Source: Tatlockia sp. | GTDB taxonomy: Bacteria > Pseudomonadota > Gammaproteobacteria > Legionellales > Legionellaceae | Direction of reading: 5' to 3' | Length of the DNA stretch: 64,000 nucleotides | NCBI GenBank assembly: GCA_013697725.1 | Contig: JACCWI010000026.1 | Location: 62,001-126,000 of the forward strand | In this document: positions 53,608 through 62,930 of the stretch, in pieces | How positions within the stretch are numbered: position 1 is the first letter of the stretch | How the letters are laid out: each line of letters starts with the position of its first letter | Position numbers and translations under genes: made by a program | The notes under the pieces: generated by a model | What the model saw: the letters and a program-made list of their open reading frames with translations, nothing else | What the model was told of the DNA's origin: nothing | Database searches by the model: none

Positions 53608-55005
53608 ATGCAATATAGATTGGCTTTTGTGGATATTGAAACTACAGGTTTGCACGTCACTCAAGATAAGATTACTGAAATTGCGGTGATGATTGTGACT
53701 GAAAAAGGGATTGAAAAAAGCTGGTCGAGTTTAATTAATCCGCTTCGAACTATTCCTCAAGCCATTACCAGCCTTACTGGCCTTTCGAATGCTTCAGTGG
53801 CTGAGGCACCTTTTTTTCATACTATTGCTGAAGAGTTGGCTTTATTGTTAAAAGACTGTGTGTTAGTGGCCCATAACGCGCGCTTTGATTATGGGTTTTT
53901 AAAAAATGCCTTTAAAGCAGTTAATCATCCCTTTCAATTGTCGGTTCTTTGTACAATAAAACTTTTTAGATCCTTATATCCTCAGCTTAAAAAATACAAT
54001 TTAACTGCACTTGCCTCTACTTTTTCGCTGCCGATGGAAAAGGCTCATCGCGCGCGAGGCGATGTTCAAATTTTATATAATTTATTTTGTCAGGCTCTAG
54101 CTGACTTTTCCACGGACACTATTTTTTCTCTAGCGAAAACAATCTGCAAAACGCCTTCAATACCTTCTAGCTTAAAAACAGCTATCCATACTTTGCCGGA
54201 TTCACCAGGTGTCTATCTTTTTTATGGAGCGCATTCAGACTTGCCACTCTATATTGGTAAAAGTATTCACCTACGTCAACGTGTACTTTCACATTTTCAA
54301 GCGGATTTTACCCATGCGAAGGAGTTTGCTATGGCTCAGCAAGTGGAAAGGATTGAATTTGTTCCCACAGCAGGGGAACTTTCGGCTCTGCTGTTAGAGT
54401 CTGCTTTAATAAAAGAAAAAATGCCAGTTTACAATCGCCGCTTGCGGCGAAAAAAAATGGTGGTAGGGTTTAAGGTAAAAGAAGTCAATGGTTACCTTCA
54501 CATATTCAGGGTAAGAGATCGAGTAGAGGATGAAGTCGGCTCAGACTTATTGGGCGCTTTTAGTAGCTTAACAGCTGCCAAACGTAACTTATTATCGCTT
54601 TGTAAAATGTATGAACTTTGTCCGCGATGTTGTGGTTTGGAGTCAGGGAAGGGCGCTTGTTTTTCCTATCAATTAAAGCGCTGCCATGGCGCTTGTCTTG
54701 GCGAGGAATCAGCTGATTTATATAACGCTAGAGTAACTGAGGCTTTGTCGCAATTTCGAGAAGAAAATTGGCCTTTCGATGGAGCAATAGCTATTAAGGA
54801 AGAAGATGGAACCAATCAATTAAGTCACTATCTAGTCTTTAATCAGTGGCGGCAACTCGGCGTTGCCCAAGATAAAAACTCTATATCTGCTGTGCTAAAA
54901 CAAGCAATGCCGAGCAGTGAATTTGATACCTATAAAATTTTACTAAGTTTTCTTAAAAATAAGGAACCTGATTTACATCTTGTTGCTTTAGATGAAATGT
55001 ATTAA
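53608..55005 (+). CDS. DnaQ-like 3'-5' exonuclease fused to a UvrC/Cho-type GIY-YIG endonuclease
   Basis: This 465-residue protein joins two nuclease domains. Residues 1-165 form a DEDDh exonuclease as in the Pol III epsilon subunit: FVDIETTGL (Asp9, Glu11), NPLRTIPQAITSLTGL, VAHNARFDYGFL, and HRARGDVQ. Residues about 198-275 form a GIY-YIG domain (GVYLFYGAH, LYIGKSIHLRQRV, and the Glu in LLLESALIKE). A Cys-rich segment (CPRCCGLESGKGACFSYQLK, CHGAC) follows, also typical of UvrC/Cho-like fusions. Such proteins are thought to act in nucleotide excision repair. It abuts the convergent DUF421 gene with zero spacing. Confidence 0.92.
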   Translation: MQYRLAFVDIETTGLHVTQDKITEIAVMIVTEKGIEKSWSSLINPLRTIPQAITSLTGLSNASVAEAPFFHTIAEELALLLKDCVLVAHNARFDYGFLKNAFKAVNHPFQLSVLCTIKLFRSLYPQLKKYNLTALASTFSLPMEKAHRARGDVQILYNLFCQALADFSTDTIFSLAKTICKTPSIPSSLKTAIHTLPDSPGVYLFYGAHSDLPLYIGKSIHLRQRVLSHFQADFTHAKEFAMAQQVERIEFVPTAGELSALLLESALIKEKMPVYNRRLRRKKMVVGFKVKEVNGYLHIFRVRDRVEDEVGSDLLGAFSSLTAAKRNLLSLCKMYELCPRCCGLESGKGACFSYQLKRCHGACLGEESADLYNARVTEALSQFREENWPFDGAIAIKEEDGTNQLSHYLVFNQWRQLGVAQDKNSISAVLKQAMPSSEFDTYKILLSFLKNKEPDLHLVALDEMY

Positions 55006-55482
55006 TTACTCGGCTAAAAAAGAAATTTTTCCATTACGTTCCATAATTATTTTTTTTAAGTTTTTAGTGGAATCCAAACCGAGGCTACATCTTAATTCTT
55101 GATAAATATCTTCTTTAGTCAGGCAACAAGAATTAAGATTATCTTTATTCCATTCATCGTCTTCAAACAGAACGAGTTTTTCGCCCTTAAGGAATTTACT
55201 GGGAATAAAAGAACGATTAGAAAAGGAGCCCATTTTTTTATGAAATAAAGTTATAATTAGGCAGTTTATTAAACAAGGTATAAAGGAGTCCTTATTAATT
55301 ATGGCCTCTCCTAATAAGGCTCCAAGCAGTATAAAAACTACTAAATCATAAGCAGCAAGTTGGCTAAAAAGTCGGGTATTTGATATACGAAAAAGAAAAA
55401 GGGAATAAAACATTACCAAAATTGTTCGTAAATAAAAATCAAAATGGATGAACTCTTTGATAGAATTGTAATCTAAAGTCAT
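55006..55482 (-). CDS. DUF421 (YetF/YcaP) membrane protein
   Basis: This 158-residue version starts at ATG 55482; an in-frame TTG at 55530 would add 16 residues. It has two to three TM segments (FYLRTILVMFYSLFLFRIS; LAAYDLVVFILLGALLGEAI; FIPCLINCLIITLF), with the family hallmark (Q)LxxYDLVVFILLGxLLGE. The C-terminal cytoplasmic domain (from about 100) carries the family pattern LVLFEDDEW...LTKEDIYQELR...IIMERNGKISFL. Members are small inner-membrane proteins of unknown role. Its stop abuts the stop of the exonuclease gene on the other strand. Confidence 0.85.
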   Translation of the reverse strand: MTLDYNSIKEFIHFDFYLRTILVMFYSLFLFRISNTRLFSQLAAYDLVVFILLGALLGEAIINKDSFIPCLINCLIITLFHKKMGSFSNRSFIPSKFLKGEKLVLFEDDEWNKDNLNSCCLTKEDIYQELRCSLGLDSTKNLKKIIMERNGKISFLAE

Positions 55483-55560
55483 TTCAAATCCGGATATCTT
55501 TTGTAAGTCATAGTGTATTTTTTTTAGCAATAAAAAGCAAAAATTTAAACCTCATTGCAA

Positions 55561-56778
55561 TCATTGGATTAAACAACTTGCGCTCTCTTCACACTCCAGG
55601 ATATCTACTTTAGTATTGCTAACTAGCTTACAAAAAAATAAAAAATCATCTAGCAGTACCTCTAAACTAAACGGTTTTAAAAATTGTTTTTCTAAGGAAT
55701 TAGAGCCACAAAACCATCTTGAGCCTGAGAAGGTTGGAACTTCATCATATTCAATGCCATTTATAAGTACTGAGTTAATCTCTTTTTTGCGCGTAGCCAA
55801 AACATTTTTTAGCCTAAGTTTTTTACAAACCCAGGTAAGATCACGTTGAGCAGCACCCACTTCTTTGAGCCAACAGTCTTTCACTACGCTCCAATTCCCT
55901 TTATCAAATTGAGTTTCTTTATACAGTCTCAGGCATTTGCGATAAGCAGAAATTAATTGTAAAGAAACGTTATTATCAATCGTTAATTCTCCATTTTTTT
56001 CAAAGCAAATTCCTTTGCGTTGCAAGCTAAAATTGAAAACTGTCATAATTAGATGGTGTTCATTATTGGTAGAACGTCGAGCCGAATTATTCTCCATTTT
56101 CTCAAAGGATTTTAAGAAGTTAGTAAGAGCTGAATTAATTCGAATTGGTATTTCAGTAATTGATTTTTCAATTCGATTGGCATAATAGAGATGAACGATT
56201 TTGAAGGCATCTTGGTAATAGAGTAGACCATCCGGGTTTTGCAGTAGAGAGAAACTGAATTCATAACTAAGATTTCGATTCTTTTTATATTGGGTTTTAT
56301 ATTCTAAAATACGATTAAAGTTATCTTTAGTAACTAAGCCAGGATCAAAATCCAGTTTAACTAAATCTGCTCCACCACAGTTAAGTTGTGCCCATTGCAG
56401 CTCTTGTTCTTCTTTATATCTATCAGGAATTAAAGGCATAATTTCGTTCTTCATTTCATCGTGATAGAGCATATGCATCAACTGAAAGGGTGAAACTTTA
56501 TAGAATATTGTTCCATCGAGGGTTGTGACTTGGCCTTTTTGAAAGAAAGCAGCTGGACTGCGATTCACTAATATTTTTAGATACGCTAGCTTTGCTTCTG
56601 CGACGCATACTAATTGCAATTGTGGATCGATAAAATCCTTAAAAAAACTTAGGTTCGTTTTGGAGGTGTTCATAAGATCTAGGCTATTTTTGAAGGTTAG
56701 ATAATTTACAATGATTGGTAATAGATCCGAGACTAGCTTATGGAAGGGGAAGGGATTTTTTATTGTGGTTTCCGTCAT
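55561..56778 (-). CDS. F-box-like protein with C-terminal CaaX prenylation motif (putative effector)
   Basis: The 405-residue protein opens with an F-box-like segment at about 13-50 (HKLVSDLLPIIVNYLTFKNS, then LDLMNTSKTNLSFFK), where the pattern LxxLLPxIxxYLxxxxSLxLxxxSKxxxxF is close to the F-box consensus. The body is helical and unrecognised. The last four residues are CLIQ (Cys402), a CaaX box with Gln at X, favoured by farnesyltransferase; preceding residues are ECEESAS. F-box plus CaaX is the layout of Legionella AnkB, which is farnesylated by host enzymes, though no ankyrin repeats are visible here. Host targeting is inference. Confidence 0.7.
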   Translation of the reverse strand: MTETTIKNPFPFHKLVSDLLPIIVNYLTFKNSLDLMNTSKTNLSFFKDFIDPQLQLVCVAEAKLAYLKILVNRSPAAFFQKGQVTTLDGTIFYKVSPFQLMHMLYHDEMKNEIMPLIPDRYKEEQELQWAQLNCGGADLVKLDFDPGLVTKDNFNRILEYKTQYKKNRNLSYEFSFSLLQNPDGLLYYQDAFKIVHLYYANRIEKSITEIPIRINSALTNFLKSFEKMENNSARRSTNNEHHLIMTVFNFSLQRKGICFEKNGELTIDNNVSLQLISAYRKCLRLYKETQFDKGNWSVVKDCWLKEVGAAQRDLTWVCKKLRLKNVLATRKKEINSVLINGIEYDEVPTFSGSRWFCGSNSLEKQFLKPFSLEVLLDDFLFFCKLVSNTKVDILECEESASCLIQ

Positions 56779-57035
56779 AGTACACCTGAAAAAATTAAGG
56801 ACTTTAACTAGAGTATCTAGCTTAATGGCTATTTAATTAAGCCTGTTTTTTTAGGGTAATTATAACAACAATCTCAAAGTTAAGAATTTCTATTTTTAAG
56901 CTGTACTTTAGTTTTTTGTTCCAATCAAAGAAATAATCTAGGTTCAATCTGATCAAAAAGTCTATTGAATTGACATATTTGAATTGTTTTCCGCAGTATG
57001 CTAATTTTAACGCCTTAATTAAGAAGGGAGATCTT

Positions 57036-57719
57036 ATGAGCTGGCTGTTTGAATCTTCACAAGAAAAAAAATTTATAGTTGCCTTGAAGAGAATTGAAGA
57101 CGAAGCTTTTTTTGGGAGCGGGCATCTTTCTCGTGATGTTACTTTTAAAAAGCACCAGAGTGTTTTAAAGGGAAAATATTTTTTAGAAGCTATCCGAGAG
57201 CTGATGGGCTCTCAAATCTTGACTGACTATCAATTTTGGGATGGTTTTTTGCAAGCGGCAACGAATACCCTGGATAATCCCTCCATTAGCAATTCCAAAA
57301 ATCTATATTCCTATTTAGATAGCTTAAAAGTTAACTGGGATGAAAAAAAACCTTTAAATAAAGTTCTGCCAGGCTTAAAAGCTACGGTGAGTGCGGGGGG
57401 TTTATTTGCTGGAGCTGGAGGATTTGTATTAGGTTCCATCTATTTTAAATGGGTTGTATTATTTAGCCTTGGTTTAGCTTTGGGACCATGGGGCGCAACT
57501 GCCTTAGCTGTTGGCTTAATTATATTGAACTTGGCTATTGCTTCTTACTCAGGCTATCAACTCTATAAAAATATAAGAGTCTGTAGCGGCCACTGCCTAA
57601 AGGACATCAGTGAATTTGTTGAGCACGTTGCCAACGATGCACAGCAAAGTATTCGTGAGGAAACTCAGGAAAATTACTCAGCCTCTGATTCTAACACTTA
57701 TTATTCAAATTCAATGTAA
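57036..57719 (+). CDS. membrane-hairpin protein, putative effector
   Basis: The start is set at ATG 57036, six bases after AAGGGAG (57024-57030); an upstream in-frame start at 56970 has no ribosome-binding site. The 227-residue product has a helical N-terminal domain, two adjacent TM segments (about 121-143 and 152-175; GGLFAGAGGFVLGSIYF and TALAVGLIILNLAIASY), and a tail with EETQEN before a Ser/Tyr/Asn-rich end. Such a two-TM hairpin with an acidic tail is frequent among Legionella membrane effectors. No enzyme motif. Confidence 0.6.
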   Translation: MSWLFESSQEKKFIVALKRIEDEAFFGSGHLSRDVTFKKHQSVLKGKYFLEAIRELMGSQILTDYQFWDGFLQAATNTLDNPSISNSKNLYSYLDSLKVNWDEKKPLNKVLPGLKATVSAGGLFAGAGGFVLGSIYFKWVVLFSLGLALGPWGATALAVGLIILNLAIASYSGYQLYKNIRVCSGHCLKDISEFVEHVANDAQQSIREETQENYSASDSNTYYSNSM

Positions 57720-57933
57720 TCAGTTTTTGAGCAACTAATTTTCCCCTTGAGGAATAACTTAGTTGACTTTAAAGATGTAAATTTTAAATCTTTCAGATGT
57801 CTAAAATGGAAGATAAGCTGCAAAGTTAACCTCAATCAATTTAAAATCGAATTGCACCTCTTGGTTTGGTGAATGCTTCAGATTATAAAGAACTTGAGAT
57901 TAAATTATTTATTTAACTTAGATAAGGGATCCT

Positions 57934-59922
57934 ATGATTAAAAGGAAATTGACCCATTTAATGCCAGCAATGATTATAATGGGAGTGTTTGGAGAAGCCA
58001 ATTCGGCTATTATATATGTTAATGCGAGATCTCAAGGCGGAAATGGTATGAGCTGGGATCATGCATTTAATAACTTGGATTCAGCCTTAAACTCCGCAAA
58101 AGTGCAAAATACCTTTACGCAAATATGGGTTGCAAAAGGCACTTACAAACCCACAGTATTAGATTCCGAGGGTTATGATGGCTCGGAAAATAATCGAATT
58201 ACGTTTAAATTGCCTAATAATGTCGGAATTTATGGCGGTTTTTCGGGTAATGAAACGTTATTATCGCAAAGAAAACCGGGTAAAAACCCTACCATCCTAA
58301 GTGGTGATATTAATGGTAATGATTTTAATATTCCCCATTCCTATCTAAATAAAAGTGATAATGCTTGGCATATTTTAACTGCAGATGGAGTCACAGGGGT
58401 AATTCTCGATGGACTCATTGTTCAAAACGGCTATGCAGCAGGCCCTGATTCAGGAACGTTCCTGTCTAAGACCCTACCTAATAACAAAGTTCTTAGCGTT
58501 GATTATGCACATAATGCAGGCGCTGGTCTATTCGCAAGACATGGCGCAAAAGTTACCCTAAATAATATGCAATTTAATAACAATGTTGCCGATAGCTCCC
58601 GAGCGACTATGTTTACAACCAATCCTGCGGCACCTGTATTAGCAGGCGGCGGTGCAATTGCGGCAATTGATCCTAAAACTATAGTTACTATTCATGACTC
58701 TGTTTTTACTAACAATAGCGCTTACAGTCCGGCACCATTTGCTGGGGCAAATGGCGGTGCTTTAAATGCATTGCTTAATGCAAGTTTTATAGTATCGGGC
58801 TCACAATTTATTGGTAATTTAGCCGATAGAGCAGGAGGAGCTATTCATCTAAAAAATAGCGCTGATACCTTTATTGATTCGACCATATTTACCTCTAATC
58901 GAATAGTTGGACTTATTGTGGGTGATGAACGTGGCGGCGCAATTGCAGCTTATGATAATAGCCTTAAAGTCACAAATAGTACTTTTAACACGAATTACGC
59001 TTTTTCCTCGCCTTCTGGCGCTGGCGGAGCAATTTTTTATCAAGTGCCAACGGATTCAAGCGGTACTCCGAAACTTGAGATTAATAATTCAACGTTTACA
59101 GGTAATTTGGGATCCTCTTTTGGAGGAGGTGCTCTTTTTATTTTTGGTTCAAAAGTTAAACCTAATGTAAACGCTAAAATTCTCAACTCTGTGTTTACTA
59201 ATAATATATCAGGCATTGGCGGCGCAATTTATGCGGATTCACTGCCCACTTCGGTACAAAATTGTAGTTTTAACGCAAATAAGGCCTGGTATGTAGGGGG
59301 AGCTATTTTGGGTTCGAATTTTGCGGATGCAATTCATGATGTCATTGCATTAAATGCCCGTTCTCTTCTAGACATTTCTAACTCAGTGTTTAGTGAAAAT
59401 TACATTATAGGCACGCCTGCTGATAAACATGCTCCAGTTTTTATTTATGATAAATATGCCCAACACCTTACAGCTAATTCTACACTGATTCCTGCAAGCG
59501 TTTCTTTCATAAGTCCTGGAGGCGGAGCGGTTGCTTCTGAGTTCGGAGGTAATGTTAATATTGCTAATTCGGCTTTTAATGGGAACGTTACAGTCTATGG
59601 AAATGGGGGGGCACTTTTAGTTGGAGGAACACAAGGGCGTGCTGGAACAACTAAATTTGCAATGAACCAAGGTTTTATGAATATTAATCTTTCCTCTTGC
59701 CATGGAAATATTAATCCCTACGGATATATTAATCATTCCGCTACAATAGATCCTTATAAATTGGGCTCCAACTCAAATGGTGTTCAATTCGTAACAGATG
59801 GTAGCTGTTCGCTAGATTCTGAATTTAAAATGAGCGCGTTGGGTATTAAAGAAAAAATTAAAGCTCTGGATAAATTGAGAGAGCAAAGCATCAAAGAAAG
59901 CGCACAAAATACTCTAAAATAG
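57934..59922 (+). CDS. secreted Pmp-like right-handed beta-helix protein
   Basis: This 662-residue protein has a signal peptide (ends EANSA) and a Gly/Asn/Ser-rich body. It contains ten GGA[ILV] motifs and about ten FxxN motifs (FTNN, FIGN, FTSN, FNTN, FTGN, FNAN, FSEN, FNGN), alternating as in Chlamydia Pmp proteins, where they fold into a parallel beta-helix passenger. No C-terminal autotransporter barrel is present: the last 40 residues are a charged helix. It is therefore likely exported by another route or stays periplasmic/surface-associated. A GGATCC-AT leader has AAGGGAT as ribosome-binding site. Confidence 0.82.
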   Translation: MIKRKLTHLMPAMIIMGVFGEANSAIIYVNARSQGGNGMSWDHAFNNLDSALNSAKVQNTFTQIWVAKGTYKPTVLDSEGYDGSENNRITFKLPNNVGIYGGFSGNETLLSQRKPGKNPTILSGDINGNDFNIPHSYLNKSDNAWHILTADGVTGVILDGLIVQNGYAAGPDSGTFLSKTLPNNKVLSVDYAHNAGAGLFARHGAKVTLNNMQFNNNVADSSRATMFTTNPAAPVLAGGGAIAAIDPKTIVTIHDSVFTNNSAYSPAPFAGANGGALNALLNASFIVSGSQFIGNLADRAGGAIHLKNSADTFIDSTIFTSNRIVGLIVGDERGGAIAAYDNSLKVTNSTFNTNYAFSSPSGAGGAIFYQVPTDSSGTPKLEINNSTFTGNLGSSFGGGALFIFGSKVKPNVNAKILNSVFTNNISGIGGAIYADSLPTSVQNCSFNANKAWYVGGAILGSNFADAIHDVIALNARSLLDISNSVFSENYIIGTPADKHAPVFIYDKYAQHLTANSTLIPASVSFISPGGGAVASEFGGNVNIANSAFNGNVTVYGNGGALLVGGTQGRAGTTKFAMNQGFMNINLSSCHGNINPYGYINHSATIDPYKLGSNSNGVQFVTDGSCSLDSEFKMSALGIKEKIKALDKLREQSIKESAQNTLK

Positions 59923-59940
59923 CCTATCCTACCCATTATT

Positions 59941-59972
59941 ATCTGCATGATTTGTTATTAAATCTTGCAGAT
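59941..59972. terminator. hairpin between converging genes
   Basis: ATCTGCATGATTT and AAATCTTGCAGAT pair (one mismatch) around GTTATT, between the beta-helix gene and the convergent gene at 60004. It has no long T tract on either side. Confidence 0.5.
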
Positions 59973-60003
59973 AAAATTGTTCTAACTGTCGATTGGTCAA
60001 TAA

Positions 60004-60687
60004 TTATAAATTAGACTTTGATTCAAAAACGGAACGTAGATTAATGGATAATTCCGGGGAACTGGGTGGCGGCTGGAAGTAATGAAAGGGATTATAACTT
60101 TTATTAATCTTAACCTCCTGATTTTCAAGTTCTTGATTAATTTTTATCCCAAATTGTTCATCTGTCAAATTTAAACCGGTTAAAGCATTGGCTAAACAAA
60201 GACTTGCTTGACTAAGGTCTAGATCAATTCGGTTATGCTGCATAACCAAGGCCTGAAAACGGTTATTAAGTCGGCTGAATTCTTGGGGGATATAATCAAA
60301 GGGTTCAACATTTTCTATGTGGGTTTTAATTGATTTGTAGAGATCGAATATTTTATTAACTTCAGTTTTTAACGATAAATAATTGATGGCTGCTTTTTCT
60401 AATCGTTTGCTAAGGATATCAGCTTCATAGTCATAGCTTTGCTGCCAAGCTTTTGCAAAGTAGTATCTAAATAAAAGCTCAAAAAAACTATTTCTCAAAC
60501 TGAATATTTGACTATAAAGAGAATCAGGATTTAAGCAGTCTGTAAAATCTTGATTTTGGTAAACTAATAATAAATTTAGAGCCACTGAAATATTTATATC
60601 AACTGCGGCCAATTTACCTGATTGTAAATCTTCTGCAATGGGCTCGAGAGTTCTTTTAATTAGGTTTATGTAAAGCTCAACTTTCAT
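60004..60687 (-). CDS. hypothetical helical protein
   Basis: A 227-residue cytosolic protein, entirely helical in appearance, with long Leu/Lys/Glu stretches (EVNKIFDLYKSIKTHIENV; LNNRFQALVMQHNRIDLDLS). The C-terminus is Ser/Pro-rich (FQPPPSSPELSINL). It has no signal peptide, no TM segment and no recognised domain. It starts at ATG 60687 and ends convergent with the beta-helix gene. Its helical, low-motif character resembles other uncharacterised effector-type genes of Legionella; that is inference. Confidence 0.55.
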   Translation of the reverse strand: MKVELYINLIKRTLEPIAEDLQSGKLAAVDINISVALNLLLVYQNQDFTDCLNPDSLYSQIFSLRNSFFELLFRYYFAKAWQQSYDYEADILSKRLEKAAINYLSLKTEVNKIFDLYKSIKTHIENVEPFDYIPQEFSRLNNRFQALVMQHNRIDLDLSQASLCLANALTGLNLTDEQFGIKINQELENQEVKINKSYNPFHYFQPPPSSPELSINLRSVFESKSNL

Positions 60688-60974
60688 TAGGTTTTCAATT
60701 AGATAAATTTAGTGAATTATAAATAAAATTCTTGAGCTGAGTAAGTTGATTTACAAAATAACTTGATTTTAACTAATGAATGCATAGACTAAGTTCATTA
60801 ATCCCCCAAATTAATTAAATTATTCAATTTAATCAATAAATTTATTTAAAACCTAGGGAACATCAGAGTTGCAATTAATCCTTGATAATTTTATTTAACC
60901 AATTAATCATGTTCTTAATGTTGCCATAATGTTATTTTTATATACTTTATTAAACTGACTAAAAAAGCAAAGAA

Positions 60975-62855
60975 ATGACAAAATCCGTTGAGCGTGAACA
61001 AAAAGCGATTAAGATTGCAGAAGCTCATTCTAGCTTAGGTGGGTTCATTTTTGGCATCTTAATAGAACTAATTGCTGTATCAAAAAAAGCTTTTGAAGTT
61101 GTAGGCTTGGCATTTTTTATGTTGAACTGGGTTAATGAAGCCTTTACTCTCACCTGGCAGTCAATTGCATTCAAATGGTCACATAGCAAAAATTTGCATA
61201 AAACCGGTAGCTTATTAGTTGAGTGGATAAAATTTATTTTTTCAAGCTTTATGGTATTTGGCAGTGCACTGCTAGTTGGTACAGCTCAAGTGGCTTCACT
61301 AGGCATTATGCTAATACTCAGCCCATTTATTTGCCTGATTAAGGCTATTTATTATTTAATCAGGACCATTACTGTTGATAACCAACAAGAAGCTGAAGTT
61401 CATTTTAGTGATTTTAAAAAAAATATCATTGCCGGAATAATTTCAGGCCTTCTTGGAATTTGTATCGCGACACTGATTTATGTCCCTGCTTTGCCTCTTG
61501 CCGCTGCAGTTTGTTTGGCAACTTTTATTTGTTTAATTGTAGTGCCGCCTATCGTTCTGGGCTTAGGTTCCCAACTTTTGTCCCTTGGAAAATCTTGGTT
61601 AAATAGCCTCAATAAGCTATGGCGAAAAAAACAAGGTCTTCAAGGACCGGGTTATCTCTATGATTTTAAATCAGGTGAGGATCTGGATAACCAAAAACTT
61701 GAAACCCATATCATCTATGTTGATAAATTAGAGAAAGATGGATTTGGTCATAAATTCCTGAGTTATCGAATTAAAGATGCCCAAGGTTTTGTGTGCAAAG
61801 GCACTTTTAAACAAGAACTGTTACCTCAAGATGGGGTCTGGCCTAAGTACCCAGGTGATAACGAGTTAAAAAAATTAAGACCACATTTTGATTTATTTGC
61901 CACTTCATTATTACAGGCTATAAGACAACCTGAGACTGACGTTCCTTTGATAAAAAGACCCGTGGTTAATTTTAAACCTCAACTTAATTCTCATAGCGGT
62001 GTAAAAATTGCCTCGGCTACGCCAAAGATTTTAGCTTTGAGCAAAGATTTAGCGAATTATCATGCTAAAGAAGACCATTATCATGCTCACTTAAGCATTA
62101 AGGCTAAATTGTCGGTTAATGAATTAATTTTAGATGCAAATCGTCAAATTGAGCGTTTAAAGAGTCATTCAGGTTCTTTTTTCCAGGAATCCAAACGTCA
62201 ACAAAAAATAGAAGCCTTAGAAATACTGATAAGAGTTATTTCTCAATGGAATAATTTATATCAAAACAAAAGAGCCCGCTATGGTAATTATAATTCAATT
62301 ATTTTAGACAGCGAAACTGAGATTTCGCGGGTACTTAACCCTCATCTTGATGAGAATAGCGTTGCTAATCGTGAAATTATTATCAAACGAATTGAACAAT
62401 ACGTTTTGGTGAACTTTCCAGATGCTTATCAATCTTTCTTCCGAGAGCAAGGTTCAGTGGCCACTACTTTTCAGCAAGGCTTTGATTTGATGAGACGAAT
62501 GAAAACACAAAATGAATTAGATGAGGAAAAATATGCTATCGAAGCAGAATTAACGATTTTAAAAAACAAATTTCTTGGATTTAGAGGCCATTTTACAAAT
62601 GATGAGCAACAAATCAAATATCAAAATTCCGTTCAATTACTTTTTGACTTATTCTCAGGTTTGAAAACCAATGTTGTTGAAAAAATCAATAGTAATGTTG
62701 AATTGAAATTTTCGCAAAAAGCAAATGGAGCCCGCTGGAAACTTTCTCAGCGAATAATTGATTTTAAAGATAGCGAGAATCTGTTCTTTGAAGAAAAAGG
62801 GTTCTTTGGTGACGAATTGGATCATTCAGATCTTAGGCCTATAAATTATTATTGA
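60975..62855 (+). CDS. multi-TM protein with large helical C-terminal domain, putative effector
   Basis: The 626-residue protein has hydrophobic segments at about 22-48, 80-118 and 148-200 (for example LLVGTAQVASLGIMLILSPF; IIAGIISGLLGICIATLIY; LPLAAAVCLATFICLIVVPP). From about 215 it is soluble, with a short beta region (THIIYVDKLEKDGFGH) and a long helical part to the end, closing with FFGDELDHSDLRPINYY. No enzyme motif is recognised. The TM-first, helix-later layout is common to Legionella membrane-localised effectors. It is followed at 76 bases by another unknown gene on the same strand. Confidence 0.65.
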   Translation: MTKSVEREQKAIKIAEAHSSLGGFIFGILIELIAVSKKAFEVVGLAFFMLNWVNEAFTLTWQSIAFKWSHSKNLHKTGSLLVEWIKFIFSSFMVFGSALLVGTAQVASLGIMLILSPFICLIKAIYYLIRTITVDNQQEAEVHFSDFKKNIIAGIISGLLGICIATLIYVPALPLAAAVCLATFICLIVVPPIVLGLGSQLLSLGKSWLNSLNKLWRKKQGLQGPGYLYDFKSGEDLDNQKLETHIIYVDKLEKDGFGHKFLSYRIKDAQGFVCKGTFKQELLPQDGVWPKYPGDNELKKLRPHFDLFATSLLQAIRQPETDVPLIKRPVVNFKPQLNSHSGVKIASATPKILALSKDLANYHAKEDHYHAHLSIKAKLSVNELILDANRQIERLKSHSGSFFQESKRQQKIEALEILIRVISQWNNLYQNKRARYGNYNSIILDSETEISRVLNPHLDENSVANREIIIKRIEQYVLVNFPDAYQSFFREQGSVATTFQQGFDLMRRMKTQNELDEEKYAIEAELTILKNKFLGFRGHFTNDEQQIKYQNSVQLLFDLFSGLKTNVVEKINSNVELKFSQKANGARWKLSQRIIDFKDSENLFFEEKGFFGDELDHSDLRPINYY

Positions 62856-62930
62856 ATTTAAATTAATTGAGTGGTTGTGCTTAGCCATCACTCAGATATA
62901 CTAAATTTAATTCAACCCTGAGGAATCTTA

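Noticed and set aside
56970..57035. Upstream start of the membrane-hairpin gene at 56970
   Set aside because: No ribosome-binding site precedes it, while AAGGGAG is ideally placed before ATG 57036.
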